The notes below the pieces were generated by a model. That model saw only the letters and a program-made list of their open reading frames with translations. It had not been told where the DNA came from and made no database searches. The position numbers and the translations under genes are program-made. Positions 45,297 through 55,400 of a stretch of DNA of 64,000 nt are shown here, piece after piece. The stretch covers positions 3,100,001 through 3,164,000 of the forward strand of contig NZ_JADEXS020000001.1 in assembly GCF_015207005.2 (NCBI RefSeq), written 5' to 3'. This DNA is from Desmonostoc muscorum LEGE 12446 (GTDB lineage: Bacteria > Cyanobacteriota > Cyanobacteriia > Cyanobacteriales > Nostocaceae). Positions within the stretch are counted from its first letter, which is position 1. Every line of letters begins with the position of its first letter.

Positions 45297-45662
45297 TTAA
45301 TCTTGGGTTCCTGAAACCATTATCAAATTATTCGTTGTATTCGGTTGAAGTTCTCTAGGATGTTCTGTTTGAATGAATTCATCAAACAGTTTGAAAAACT
45401 GATCTAGTGCAGTGTGTTCATCTTGGGAAAAAAATAAAATAATCTGATCCCAAGTCTGATTAGAAGTTAAATTAAATCTCTGCTGAATCCAGGTTTGAAA
45501 TTCGGAAAATTGTTGTTCTTGTCATGTTTGAGGTATTCCTATCTGGCGACGAGCAAAGCAGTAACCTGCTAGAAAAGTGCGGAGATTGGATATAGAAGCT
45601 CGTCCCAAATACATGGCAGGACGTTTCTGTATATTGTGGATTAGGTCATATAAATCAACCAT
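45297..45662 (-). pseudogene. Hypothetical gene (about 121 codons) broken by one in-frame stop
   Basis: From the ATG at 45662, with AGAGGG just upstream, the frame reads MVDLYDLIHNIQKRPAMYLG, RASISNLRTFLAGYCFARRQ, IGIPQT, then TGA, then QEQQFSEFQTWIQQRFNLTS and on through DQIILFFSQDEHTALDQFFK to TAA at 45297. Apart from the TGA it is a continuous, well-formed protein. The RPAMYLG start resembles a family of small hypothetical proteins. The next gene on the strand has the same defect, so the pair was probably an operon that decayed. Readthrough or a base-calling error are alternatives. Confidence 0.6.
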
Positions 45663-45773
45663 ATGTCCCTCTAGCTTAAAATTCGGTTTCGGTGATCGCC
45701 CTCAGTTGATTGTGAAGACTGGCGTTGTCCATAATGTAGTTTCGTCAGGCAGCGATCGCTTTATGCAACAACT

Positions 45774-46673
45774 CTATTCTTCGTGGCGATGAAATCTAAT
45801 TCCCAAAAAGATATCATAAACAAACTCAAAAAAGTCTTTTTTCTGTAACAACCCAGAAGTTTGATAACAGCCTTTTTCATCTAAAAGAGGCTTCATCAGA
45901 TAATAAGTAGGCTGGTAATTATACCAAGGAATAGAAGGCCACAAATGGTGAATTAAGTGGTAGTTCTGTCCTAATATCAAGATATTAAGAATTGAGTTGG
46001 GATAGACGCGGGCATTTTTCCAGCGATCTCGCTCTACAAAAGGACGATGGGGTAAATAGTCAAAAAATAATCCGAGTGTTATTCCTACTACAAAAGCAGG
46101 TACGAACCAAAAATTCAGAATGTAACCTAAAAAATGGTATTGAACTGAAATATAAATAATTAAACCGATAATTAAGCGGCTAACGAACCATTCTAGTAGC
46201 TCATATTTACGCCACAATCGCCGTTGAAAGAAAAATACCTCATGATATAAAAACCGAAATGCAATCAGCCACAAAGGCCCGCCTGTAGAGACATAATGAT
46301 CCGGGTCATCTTTGGGATGGTTAACATGACCATGATGTTGCAAATGTACCCGTGTAAACACTGGAAAAGCAAAAGCCAGCATCAATGCACTACCATGCCC
46401 TAACATTGCGTTAATTAGTCGATTGCGATGGGCAGATTGATGACAGGCGTCGTGAATTACCGTCCCAGCACAATGCAACGCAATAGTGTTAATACCAAAA
46501 CATAGCCAGTCCGGCCATTGCCAAAGCCAGTAACCAAAGTTAGATAATACAAGCATTCCCACAGCAGCCGAAAACAGCAGCAGTGTTGGATTGAAATCAC
46601 CAGGAGGCGCTAAAAATTCCTTGGGTGGGATTGTTAATGGCTTTTGTGCCTCCGACGTGAGCATTATTGACAT
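45774..46673 (-). CDS. crtR: Beta-carotene hydroxylase CrtR (membrane fatty-acid-hydroxylase family)
   Basis: Di-iron membrane hydroxylase converting beta-carotene to zeaxanthin and helping to make myxol-type carotenoids. The 299 residues have about four membrane segments and the three histidine boxes: HDACH (74-78, with further H82), HLQHH (110-114, followed by HPKDDPDH) and HLIHH (239-243). The CrtR-type segments STGGPLWLIAFRFLYHE and FDYLPHRPFVERDRWKNARVYP distinguish it from acyl desaturases. An alternative ATG three codons downstream exists; AAGGAG is three bases before the first ATG and 12 before the second. It is convergent with the broken gene pair. Confidence 0.9.
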   Translation of the reverse strand: MSIMLTSEAQKPLTIPPKEFLAPPGDFNPTLLLFSAAVGMLVLSNFGYWLWQWPDWLCFGINTIALHCAGTVIHDACHQSAHRNRLINAMLGHGSALMLAFAFPVFTRVHLQHHGHVNHPKDDPDHYVSTGGPLWLIAFRFLYHEVFFFQRRLWRKYELLEWFVSRLIIGLIIYISVQYHFLGYILNFWFVPAFVVGITLGLFFDYLPHRPFVERDRWKNARVYPNSILNILILGQNYHLIHHLWPSIPWYNYQPTYYLMKPLLDEKGCYQTSGLLQKKDFFEFVYDIFLGIRFHRHEE

Positions 46674-47106
46674 TGACTCCTTGTTTGTTTATCAAACATT
46701 ACGAATATACGATAAAGATTAGGGAATAGTAAAGTTTTATAAATTTTTGTATAGCAAGATTTATCCGCAGCTTAGCATATCGGCAGATGAATAACGCTAT
46801 GATTCCAGACGAGGCTTAGTCTTTACTGATGAGTAGGGTGTGAGAGTTGGCAAAAAGTTGATAAGATAAACTCCCGCCAAAAAAGATGAGGGGGATGAGG
46901 GAGATGAGAGCAGGGGAGCAGGGGAGGCAGGGGGAGAAAGAATAACCAATGCCCCATACCCCATGCCCAATGCCCAATGCCCAATCCCCAATGCCCCTTT
47001 CTCCGACAACCCTACTTTAACTGCTTAAATCTGATAGCAGCGATCAAAAAGGAGATGCCATTTAAAGTACGATGACTTCCCAGATAGCTCCCTAAATTCA
47101 GCCCCT
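46674..47106. other. Divergent intergenic region between crtR and pyk
   Basis: 433 bases. From about 46886 to 47000 it holds GATGAGGG-type 9-mers, GGGGAGCAG units and then CCCAATG/CCCCATG heptamers, in the same order as in the nusB-ftsY gap. The 73 bases next to crtR contain AAGGAG and AT-rich sequence. A possible 70-codon frame across the array is a repeat artefact. Confidence 0.7.
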
Positions 47107-48873
47107 ATGCAATTAAGAGATTCTCTACGCCGGACAAAAATCGTCGCTACTATTGGTCCCGCCACAAGCAGTCCTGAAATGCTCAAGGCGATTATTGAAG
47201 CGGGAGCAACGACACTGCGGCTAAACTTCTCCCACGGAACTCATGCAGATCATCAGCGTAATATTCGCTTAATTCGACAAACCGCTTTTGAACTAAATCA
47301 ACCAGTGGCTATTCTGCAAGACTTGCAGGGGCCAAAAATTCGCTTGGGTAAGTTTGACAATGGAGCTATAGTTGTAGCAAAAGGCGATCGCTTCACTTTG
47401 ACAAATCGTCCGGTTGTAGGCACACAGGAAATTAGCTGCGTCACCTATGATTATTTAGCCCAAGAAGTCCCGGTTGGTGCAAAAATCCTCCTCGATGATG
47501 GACGAGTAGAAATGGTAGTAGAGGAGATTAACCGTGACAAAGGTGATTTGCACTGTCGCATTACTGTGGCTGGCAAACTTTCTAATAATAAAGGTGTAAA
47601 CTTTCCTGGAGTTTACTTGTCAATTAAGGCAATGACCGACAAAGACCGAGAGGATCTGATGTTTGGTCTAGATCAGGGTGTAGATTGGGTAGCACTTTCC
47701 TTTGTCCGCAATCCCCAGGATTTAATCGAAATTAAAGAGCTAATTTCCAGTACAGGCAAGCAAGTGCCAGTGGTTGCCAAAATTGAAAAACACGAGGCCA
47801 TTGAACAAATGGAAGCGGTTTTGGCTTTGTGTGATGGCGTGATGGTTGCCAGAGGCGATTTAGGCGTGGAACTGCCAGCTGAAGATGTCCCCGTACTGCA
47901 AAAGCGGCTGATTGCTACAGCAAACCGTTTAGGGATTCCCATCATTACTGCCACTCAGATGTTAGACAGTATGGTGAGCAATCCACGTCCCACTCGTGCC
48001 GAAGTGTCAGATGTGGCAAACGCGATTTTAGATGGCACAGATGCGGTAATGCTTTCCAATGAAACTGCTGTAGGTAATTACCCAGTAGAAGCAGTAGCAA
48101 CGATGGCACGCATCGCCGAGCGCATCGAGCAAGAGGAGGCACAGTCAACAGTACGTCAGCTAAGAGATACCAGACGTTCAATTCCCAATGCTATTAGTCA
48201 AGCTGTGAGTCAAATTGCAGAGCAACTGGGAGCAGCAGCAATTATGACTCTGACCCAAACTGGCGCAACAGCTCGCAATGTCTCGAAGTTTCGTCCCCAT
48301 ACACCGATTTTAGCAGTAACACCCCATGTGAACGTGGCGCGACAACTACAGATGGTATGGGGAGTAAAACCGCTGCTAGTGCTAGGATTGCCTTCCACCG
48401 GTCAAACATTTCAAGCTGCCATCAACGTCGCTCAGGAACTGAAGTTACTGTCTGAGGGAGATTTAGTAGTGATGACTGCTGGCACACTCCAGGGCATTTC
48501 AGGCTCCACAGATTTGATTAAAGTTGAAGTGGTAACGGCAATATTAGGTCACGGAATAGGACTGGGACAAGGTTCAGTCAGTGGTCGCGCACGAGTAGCG
48601 AATACTAGCATGGATGTGAGTAACTTTAATCCCGGAGATATTCTAGTTGCTTCCCGCACAAATGCCGATTTTGTTGAGGCAATTCGCAAAGCTGCTGGTA
48701 TTATTACCGAAGATGAAAGTCTGACAAGTCACGCAGCAGTAATTGGGATGCGTCTCGGTGTGCCAGTGATTGTCGGCGTGAAGCAGGCGACGCAAGTAAT
48801 TCGAGACGGGGCAATTATAACGCTGGATTTACAACGGGGTTTGATCTACTCTGGGGCGGTGAAAACGTCGTAG
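47107..48873 (+). CDS. pyk: Pyruvate kinase with C-terminal PEP-utilising domain
   Basis: Converts phosphoenolpyruvate and ADP to pyruvate and ATP. Residues 1-470 are a standard pyruvate kinase: RTKIVATIGPATSSPEML, LRLNFSHGTH, LQDLQGPKIRLG, the catalytic-lysine segment VVAKIEKHEAIEQM, VMVARGDLGVELPAE, TATQMLDSMVSNPRPTRAEVSDVANAILDG. The extra C-terminal 110 residues form a PEP-utiliser mobile domain with GDILVASRTNADF and ESLTSHAAVIG, whose histidine (near residue 542) sits where the PEP synthase/PPDK phospho-histidine is. The total of 588 residues is typical of the long Bacillus/cyanobacterial form. The domain may influence regulation; phosphotransfer is not shown. Confidence 0.95.
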   Translation: MQLRDSLRRTKIVATIGPATSSPEMLKAIIEAGATTLRLNFSHGTHADHQRNIRLIRQTAFELNQPVAILQDLQGPKIRLGKFDNGAIVVAKGDRFTLTNRPVVGTQEISCVTYDYLAQEVPVGAKILLDDGRVEMVVEEINRDKGDLHCRITVAGKLSNNKGVNFPGVYLSIKAMTDKDREDLMFGLDQGVDWVALSFVRNPQDLIEIKELISSTGKQVPVVAKIEKHEAIEQMEAVLALCDGVMVARGDLGVELPAEDVPVLQKRLIATANRLGIPIITATQMLDSMVSNPRPTRAEVSDVANAILDGTDAVMLSNETAVGNYPVEAVATMARIAERIEQEEAQSTVRQLRDTRRSIPNAISQAVSQIAEQLGAAAIMTLTQTGATARNVSKFRPHTPILAVTPHVNVARQLQMVWGVKPLLVLGLPSTGQTFQAAINVAQELKLLSEGDLVVMTAGTLQGISGSTDLIKVEVVTAILGHGIGLGQGSVSGRARVANTSMDVSNFNPGDILVASRTNADFVEAIRKAAGIITEDESLTSHAAVIGMRLGVPVIVGVKQATQVIRDGAIITLDLQRGLIYSGAVKTS

Positions 48874-49101
48874 TATTGGGGACTGGGGACTGGGGACTGG
48901 GGACTGGGAGATGAGGTAGTGAGGGATAAGAATTATAACCCAATACAGTTCAGTTAAGCCCAAAACCCTCATGTAGAGACGCGATTCATCGCGTTTTCAA
49001 GACCAATATTCTACGCCAATAACCCTTAACTGAACCGTATTGAATTATAACCAATCCCCAGTCCCCAGTCCCCAGTCCCCAATCCCCAATCCCCAGTCCC
49101 T
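48874..49101. repeat. Heptamer arrays interrupted by a small mobile element
   Basis: GGGGACT heptamers start right after the pyk stop. After the inserted element come CCCCAGT, CCCCAAT and CCCCAGT units, complementary to the first arm. The two arms end directly against the genes on each side. Confidence 0.9.
48941..49042. mobile_element. 102-bp MITE-like element with 10-bp target duplication
   Basis: Terminal inverted repeats of 18 bases with one mismatch: CAATACAGTTCAGTTAAG at 48941-48958, with its complement at 49025-49042. The element is flanked on both sides by the exact 10-base direct repeat AATTATAACC (48931-48940 and 49043-49052), as expected for a target site duplication. Its interior contains the palindrome at 48977-48997, nearly the same as that at 4515-4534. 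No gene is inside, so mobility would require a transposase supplied elsewhere. Confidence 0.75.
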
Positions 49102-50886
49102 TTACCTAACAGTTGCGATCGCTACCCCAAGCCATCCGGCAAAGTTTTGCTGCTGTGTAGAGTCTGGAGAATCAACAGGTTTTACTTGATATCGAGTGGG
49201 ATTTGGTGATGCTAGGGTAATGGAATAAGTACGTAGTTCGTCTTGGTGGAAAAGTGTGACCTCAATTTTATCGTTTGGTTGGTAATCTTTGAGGCGATCG
49301 CTTAACCCACTCCCCATTACCTTAATCCCATCAATTGCTAGTAACTCATCACCTGCATCAATTCCCCTTGCTTGTGCAGGTGAACCCGCTTCCACAAACT
49401 TAATCATCTCCCGGCCATTCTCGGTATTTGTTCTCACACCTAAGTAAGGTTCTTCTTGGTGTTCTGCTACCAACTGTAAGCCGAAGGGTTCTAAATACTG
49501 ATTAAATGGTAAATCCTCAGTAGTATGAAGGTAACGCCTAAAGAAATCGGTCAAATCGATTCCTGCCACAGATTCTATAACTTCTTGCAACTGTTCTGAA
49601 GTGTAGCCAATTTCAGCTTCTCCAAATTGCTGCCACATTTTCAGCATCACGTCATCGAGGGAACGCTGATTGCCGTGAGTTGAGCGAATCAGTAAATCCA
49701 GCAATAACGATATCATTTCCCCCTTTAAATAGTAAGAAATTTGGGAATTACCACTATTGGCATCTGGACGATAGAGTTTAATCCAAGCATCAAAACTTGA
49801 CTCGGAAACTGGTTGTACTTTCCGCCCCGGTGTGCTTTCATATCTGGTAATTTCCTTACCCAAATGATTCAAATAGGATTTAGCATCATAAATTCCTGCC
49901 CGCAAAGGGATTAACAAATCGTAATAACTAGTAGTCCCTTCACAAAACCACAAGCATGGGGTGTAATTTTCTTGGTCATAATCAAAAACCTCCAATGCTT
50001 TTGGGCGAATTCGCTTCACATTCCACAAGTGAAAGAACTCGTGTGCTACTAATTGCAGAAAGCGATCGTACTTTTCTGGAACACGAAACCCAAAACGCTG
50101 GTAAATTAAGGAGCAAGAGTCTTTATGCTCCAAACCGCCAAAAGCTTGGCTAAATAAATGTAACAAAAACACATATCGTTCATAGGGCAAACCGCCGAAC
50201 ATTTGCGCTTCTACCCGAATAATTTTTTGGATATCAGCAATCATCTCTTGGACTTGATAATTACCTTGCCCCCAAATTGCCAATTCATGGGGTTTTCCCA
50301 AAACCTCAAATTGATACAATTGGTGGCGACCAATCTCAAATGGACTATCAACAAGAGTATCAAAATCACTAGCCAAGAAAGTATTTGTTTCTTCACCAAC
50401 AGGAGGTAAGGCAGTAGTTACCTGCCATTCTGGGTGTGCTGGTACGATAGTGACGCGAATCGGTTGTTTCTCCCAGCCAGATACCCTAAAAAATAGTGCC
50501 GCACCGTTGAAATAACCGTGGGTAGCATCCAAGTGATTTGTCCGTACCGATAGCTCATTAGCAAAAATACGGTAACGCACAGTTAATTCTGAGACACCTG
50601 TTTTATCTATCTGCCAGTGATTCTTACTGATTTTCTGCCAAGGCAAAGGCTTATCCTCTGCAAAAGTCACAAAATCCTGTAAGTTCTTGGCGTATTCCCG
50701 AACTAAGTAGGAGCCAGGTGTCCATACTGGCAGTTTTAAATCGAGAATTGGCCAGGGATAATCTACAAGGCGTAAAGTCACTTCAAACAGATGGGTTTCT
50801 GGTTGGGACATTGCCACCAGGTAATGAATCTTTGGCGCAGTTTCCTGGATGTAGGAGTTGGGGCGAGATGCAGTTGCTTCAGTCAT
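49102..50886 (-). CDS. M61-family metallopeptidase with PDZ domain
   Basis: A 594-residue zinc peptidase of the M61 (glycyl aminopeptidase) family. The N-terminal beta domain starts near TAPKIHYLVAMSQPETHLFEVTL. The catalytic domain has LVAHEFFHLWNVKRIRP, with zinc ligands in HEFFH (282-286), and FCEGTTSYYDLL downstream with the third-ligand glutamate. A PDZ domain occupies about residues 470-560 (YLGVRTNTENGREMIKFVEAGSPAQARGIDAGDELLAIDG). There is no signal peptide, so it is probably cytoplasmic. The tRNA-Gly gene lies upstream in the same direction. Confidence 0.92.
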   Translation of the reverse strand: MTEATASRPNSYIQETAPKIHYLVAMSQPETHLFEVTLRLVDYPWPILDLKLPVWTPGSYLVREYAKNLQDFVTFAEDKPLPWQKISKNHWQIDKTGVSELTVRYRIFANELSVRTNHLDATHGYFNGAALFFRVSGWEKQPIRVTIVPAHPEWQVTTALPPVGEETNTFLASDFDTLVDSPFEIGRHQLYQFEVLGKPHELAIWGQGNYQVQEMIADIQKIIRVEAQMFGGLPYERYVFLLHLFSQAFGGLEHKDSCSLIYQRFGFRVPEKYDRFLQLVAHEFFHLWNVKRIRPKALEVFDYDQENYTPCLWFCEGTTSYYDLLIPLRAGIYDAKSYLNHLGKEITRYESTPGRKVQPVSESSFDAWIKLYRPDANSGNSQISYYLKGEMISLLLDLLIRSTHGNQRSLDDVMLKMWQQFGEAEIGYTSEQLQEVIESVAGIDLTDFFRRYLHTTEDLPFNQYLEPFGLQLVAEHQEEPYLGVRTNTENGREMIKFVEAGSPAQARGIDAGDELLAIDGIKVMGSGLSDRLKDYQPNDKIEVTLFHQDELRTYSITLASPNPTRYQVKPVDSPDSTQQQNFAGWLGVAIATVR

Positions 50887-51102
50887 CTTGTGTGCTGAGT
50901 TAATAGCCGATACTTAATGAGATTACTAATTTGTCCCATCATGATAAGTTTATTTTTTAGCTTTTGACTTCTATTTGCAGGGGCTGGTCAAAACCAAGTT
51001 TATCCACACAAAAGCCAATATTTATGAGGTTCGTCCTTAATTCTCAATAAAAACGAGGTTCTAGCTGTAAAGATTCTGCAAGATTTTGTCAACTATGCGT
51101 TA

Positions 51103-51173
51103 AGCGGGCGGCGGGAATCGAACCCGCATTAATAGCTTGGAAGGCTATAGTTTTACCACTAAACTACGCCCGC
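51103..51173 (-). tRNA. trnG-UCC: tRNA-Gly (anticodon UCC)
   Basis: Read on the minus strand: acceptor stem GCGGGCG with CGCCCGC, D-arm TAGTTTAGTGGTAAAACTA, anticodon stem ATAGC/GCTAT around the loop CTTCCAA (anticodon TCC), T-arm GCGGG-TTCGATT-CCCGC, and discriminator T. All stems pair perfectly. CCA is not encoded. Confidence 0.95.
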
Positions 51174-51190
51174 AAATGTCCAACTTTTTA

Positions 51191-51219
51191 ATTATAACAC
51201 AGCTATTAAGAAAATTCAA
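51191..51219 (-). promoter_or_regulatory. Promoter of the tRNA-Gly gene
   Basis: On the minus strand TTGAAT (51214-51219), a 17-base spacer and a perfect TATAAT (51191-51196) lie 18 bases before the tRNA 5' end. The sequence falls in the gap between the upstream protein gene and the tRNA. Confidence 0.65.
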
Positions 51220-51223
51220 ACAT

Positions 51224-52399
51224 TTAGTTAGAATTGGCAGACTGAATTTTGATCCAGACATACAGATAGCTCAAATCGGGTTTTGTGCCATCGTTATTCT
51301 GGGCAGGAAGAAACTTTTCAGTTTTGAAAATTTGGTTAAGGACTTGCTCATATGTGCTTTTTTCGCTTTCGAGTGTTGCTGGTTGTATTTCTAAAACTGC
51401 GGCTTGTTGAAAGTTGCCATTGCCATCGATGACTAAGCTAGCCAAGAGTTGTGCTGGCTTAAGTCCAATATTTTGGGGAAGAAAACTAGAGTCAAATTGT
51501 TTTGTGTTGCTACCCTGATATACAGCGATCGCATCTGGCAAACCATCATATCTAAATTTCCCTGATTTTATCAAGTTACTTACTTGATCTCTAAGTAAAG
51601 GAGCTACTATGGCGATCGATGCTCCCTGAGTCGAAGTTGGTGGAGTTTCTGGGGTAGGAGTTGGCGGAGTTTCCCTGGGTGGAGTTGGTGGAGTTTGTCC
51701 TGTGGGTGTTGGTGGAGTTTCCCTGGGTGGAGTTGGCGGAGTTTGTCCTGTGGGTGTTGGTGGAATTTCCCTGGGTGGAGTTGGCGGAGTTTCCCTGGGC
51801 GGAGTTGGCGGAGTTTCCCTGGGTGGAGCTGGCGGAGTTTGCTTAACTGGTGGAGTTGATGGAAGGCCTGATGGTAGTGGCGTTCCCTTTCCGAATTTTA
51901 AATCTTGACGGCGATTCCAAGGAAGCTTACCCACTGGAACTGTAGGTGTAGGTTTTACTGTGGGTGTAGGTATCGGCTTGGAAACTTTTTGTTGACGGAA
52001 GCGCTGATTATTACTTTGAGAAGTGTCAGTTTTACTCTTTGGCTGGAGATTATCAGTGGAATTTATTGTGGGAGAATCTTGATTTTTTGCCGTAGTTCGT
52101 GCTGCTATCGTCTTTTGAGTTGAGGATAATCGCTTTGGTGAAACTGTCTTAGCTGTTGATTGTGATTTGCTTGTTGATTTCCTTGGAGGAGCAATGTCTA
52201 TCAATTCAACGGGTATAGCCGATTGACTTTCTTGAGGAAACCACAGACTAAACGTATTTGATGAACGCATCAACCAGAACACCAGCAAGTGCAGAGAGAC
52301 TGAACCGATAGCAACACAAATCCACAAACCGGGTGGATCGGTGTGTCGCCTCCAGACTTTGGCTGGAATTGGAGTTTTGTCTGCAACCGATGGTTCCAT
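51224..52399 (-). CDS. TonB-like proline-rich membrane-anchored protein
   Basis: A 391-residue protein with one membrane segment at about residues 27-45 (LWICVAIGSVSLHLLVFWLM), a basic Ser/Thr/Lys-rich stretch, and a proline-rich rigid segment (about residues 188-259) built from eight-residue repeats TPPTPPRE. The C-terminal 110 residues look globular: DGLPDAIAVYQGS, LASLVIDGNGNFQQAAVLEIQPATLES and YEQVLNQIFKTEKFLPA, similar in layout to a TonB C-terminal domain. The short cytoplasmic N-terminus, single anchor, extended Pro segment and C-terminal domain match TonB architecture, so energy transfer to outer-membrane transport is plausible but not shown. It lies upstream of the tRNA-Gly gene. 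Confidence 0.75.
   Translation of the reverse strand: MEPSVADKTPIPAKVWRRHTDPPGLWICVAIGSVSLHLLVFWLMRSSNTFSLWFPQESQSAIPVELIDIAPPRKSTSKSQSTAKTVSPKRLSSTQKTIAARTTAKNQDSPTINSTDNLQPKSKTDTSQSNNQRFRQQKVSKPIPTPTVKPTPTVPVGKLPWNRRQDLKFGKGTPLPSGLPSTPPVKQTPPAPPRETPPTPPRETPPTPPREIPPTPTGQTPPTPPRETPPTPTGQTPPTPPRETPPTPTPETPPTSTQGASIAIVAPLLRDQVSNLIKSGKFRYDGLPDAIAVYQGSNTKQFDSSFLPQNIGLKPAQLLASLVIDGNGNFQQAAVLEIQPATLESEKSTYEQVLNQIFKTEKFLPAQNNDGTKPDLSYLYVWIKIQSANSN
51623..51838 (-). repeat. 24-bp tandem repeat, nine copies, in the TonB-like gene
   Basis: Nine units encode TPPTPPRE and variants (TPPTPTGQ, IPPTPTGQ, TPPTPTPE, TPPTSTQG). Two unit types alternate in the middle, so the array has probably grown by unequal exchange. 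Confidence 0.92.
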
Positions 52400-52498
52400 A
52401 TTATCTTTGAAACTGGATCTGATTAGGCACTTTTACTAGTTGGTATGCTTTAACCAGTTATCAGTGTTCACTCCTTGATTTAAAATCCAGTATCAATT

Positions 52499-55400
52499 TT
52501 AGCGATTAACCATTACCTCTGGTGTAACAGCGAAGGTCAGAACTGTCTCATCTACTCCTTTAAGTTCTAGGGGACTACCTTTAGTAATTTCTTCTTCTTG
52601 CAAATAATCTGCCACGGCAGCAGAAACCAAGATGGTACCGGGAACAGCAGCAGATTGCAACCTAGCAGCAATATTCACACTCGGACCAATAGCAGTATAA
52701 TCAGCACGTTCAGCGCTGCCAAACATCCCCACAACTGCTGTACCTTGGTGAATACCACAGCGAAACTGAACGCCAGTTTGTCTGTCACCATCAAATACAC
52801 CTTGTTCTCGCCAACGCTGGTTTAATTGCTCCAGAGAGCGGTGCATTCCTCTTGCTGTATTTATAGCACGACGTACCTGTTCGTTGGGAGTTAGTTCTTC
52901 AGGCGCTCCGTATAAAGCTAAGATAGCGTCTCCCATAAATTTATCTACAGTGCCGCCATTAGCAAATACAACTTTGGTCATAGCTTCTAAATATTCATTG
53001 AGCAACTCTGCTACTCGCCGGGATCTGAGGGTATTTGCTAGCTGTGTAAAACCCACAATGTCACTAAACAAAACTGTAATTAAGCGTGGTTCTGGGCGCA
53101 AATCTAATGCCAAATCCCCAGCAGCAGCTTTTTGCACCAATACAGCCGGCAAAAAGCGCTTTAGTACGGATTCTGTGAGATAAGTATTTAACTCCAGGAT
53201 TCGTCTTTCATTTTCTTTCAGTGCCAAAAGATTGCGAACTTCCGCTAAAAGTTCCCGGTCATTGAATGGTTTTGCTAAATAAGCATCAGCACCATGTTCT
53301 GTACCTTCGATGCGGGTTTCTTCGTCAACTTTCGCTGTCAGCAAAATGATTGGTATTCCTTTCAACTTCTCCTCGCTACGGATCATTTGAATCATCTCAA
53401 GTCCGCTGACCAAGGGCATCATTAAGTCAGTAAGAATCAAGCTGGGTGTAATTTCCTTAGCTATGCGATAACCCTCATAACCATTACGAGATGTCTGTAC
53501 TTGATAGCCATTGCGACGCAGTATATCAGATACATAAGTTCGCAAATCGGGGTTGTCGTCCACAACTAAAATCGAGTGCCCAGTGACCACTAGTGACTCC
53601 TGAGTGTCAAAAGTAGGTGATAAGTTTTTTGTAATATCTTCAATATTATCTGCTGTTTGATCTAGCAGTTCTAAATCAGCCAATTCTACGCTAGCGCGGC
53701 TTGTGTTTAGTTCGACAGGAGTTTCCAGCACTTGTTGTGTGGGTAAGTGAGCAGTACCAGTAACGAGCCATAATCTAAAGATGGTACCTTCACCGTAAAC
53801 TGATTCCACACTGACTTGACCACCATGTAATTCTACTAATTCTTTAACTAAAGCCAGACCCAAACCACTACCTTCATAGGAACGGTTTGCTGAACCTTCA
53901 GCTTGACGGAAGCGCTCAAATAAATGGGGAATTTGTTCTTTAACAATGCCAATTCCAGTGTCTTGTACTTCCAAGATGCAACGGTAATTTTCAGATATTA
54001 GTCTGACATTGATTGTCCCACCTTCGGGAGTAAACTTCATGGCATTTGAGAGCAGGTTGTAAAGCACCTTGTCAAATTTTTCCATGTCCAAGTACACCGT
54101 AGAAGATTCATCTAACTGGGTGGTCAGATGCAGTCCCTTTTTCTCGCAGTAGGGGCGAAAAGACTCAACAATTTGGCTGACAAATTCGACTAAATCACAG
54201 GGGCGAAAACTAGGTTGCATTCTTCCTGCATCCAGGCGTTGTAAATCCAGCAGTTGATTTACCAGTCGCAGCAGACGGCGGGAGTTACGTAGGGCGATCG
54301 CACTTTGGGAATAAGATAATCCCTCACCAGCCGCCACAGCCGATTCTAAAGGCCCCTGAATCAAGGTAATAGGAGTACGAAACTCATGGGAAATATTTTG
54401 GAAAAATTCTGTTTTTTGTTTGTCTAATTCCAGTAAGCGTTCAGCTTGTTGGCGAGTTTTTTCATATAGGCGTGACTGCTGCACAGCGATCGCAGCTTGA
54501 GCGGCTACTGCTTTCGCTAGATCGATATCATATGACATCCACTGGCGTGTTTTATTACTTTCACATAAAGTAATACTACCGATACATTTGCCATCAGCCA
54601 ACAATGGCACGACCATTAGCGATCGCACTGGCATTTTCAAAGACAAATCAAAACCCTTTATTTCTCTCGGAGAATGGTTTACATTACCAATTACTACTGG
54701 TTCATGTGTGTGTAAAATCTCTTGTAAGATTGGATTCTCTTGTATAGAGGTTTGAGAATAGGGTAATTTCTGAGTTAAAACGTGATTATTCTTACTTATA
54801 TTTTGCTCTGTGAGTGGCATACGGAAATTTTCAGGATGTTGAAAACTGTTATACAAGCCCACAGACTGGACAAACTCATCTTCCTCTGTCCACAGAGATA
54901 GGACACAGCCATCAACTTGTAAAGCTTGTCCTAGTTGCTGGGTAATAGCCGCAAAAATATCTTCAGGATCTAAGCTAGAGCGAATCGCGCTAGTAATCGT
55001 ATTAATCAAACTCTCTCGCTTAGCAAGGGCACGTACTTGTTCGTAAGCATAAGCTTGAGACAAAGCTAAGGCTGCCTGATCCGCTACCATCAACACCAGC
55101 TGCACCTCATCATCCCCCCAGAAACGGGGCAGAGAACACTGGTGCAGTGCCAAGACTGCCATTAGTTCCTGTTGACAGATCAGTGGCACAACTAAACTAG
55201 AACAAATGTTAGCAGCAGCAAAAGCTTCCTCACGTTGACGCAGTTCGGGAGTACTACCATGAATGCGCTCATCATCTATCACATCATGAATTACTTGGAC
55301 TTCGCGGGTTTCCCAAACCGTGTGAGCCAGCAAGGAAGAGGGAGGGATGGGGAGAGGAGGAGATGGAGGGGCAAGAGAAAAACTGATCTCCGTGTCTTCG

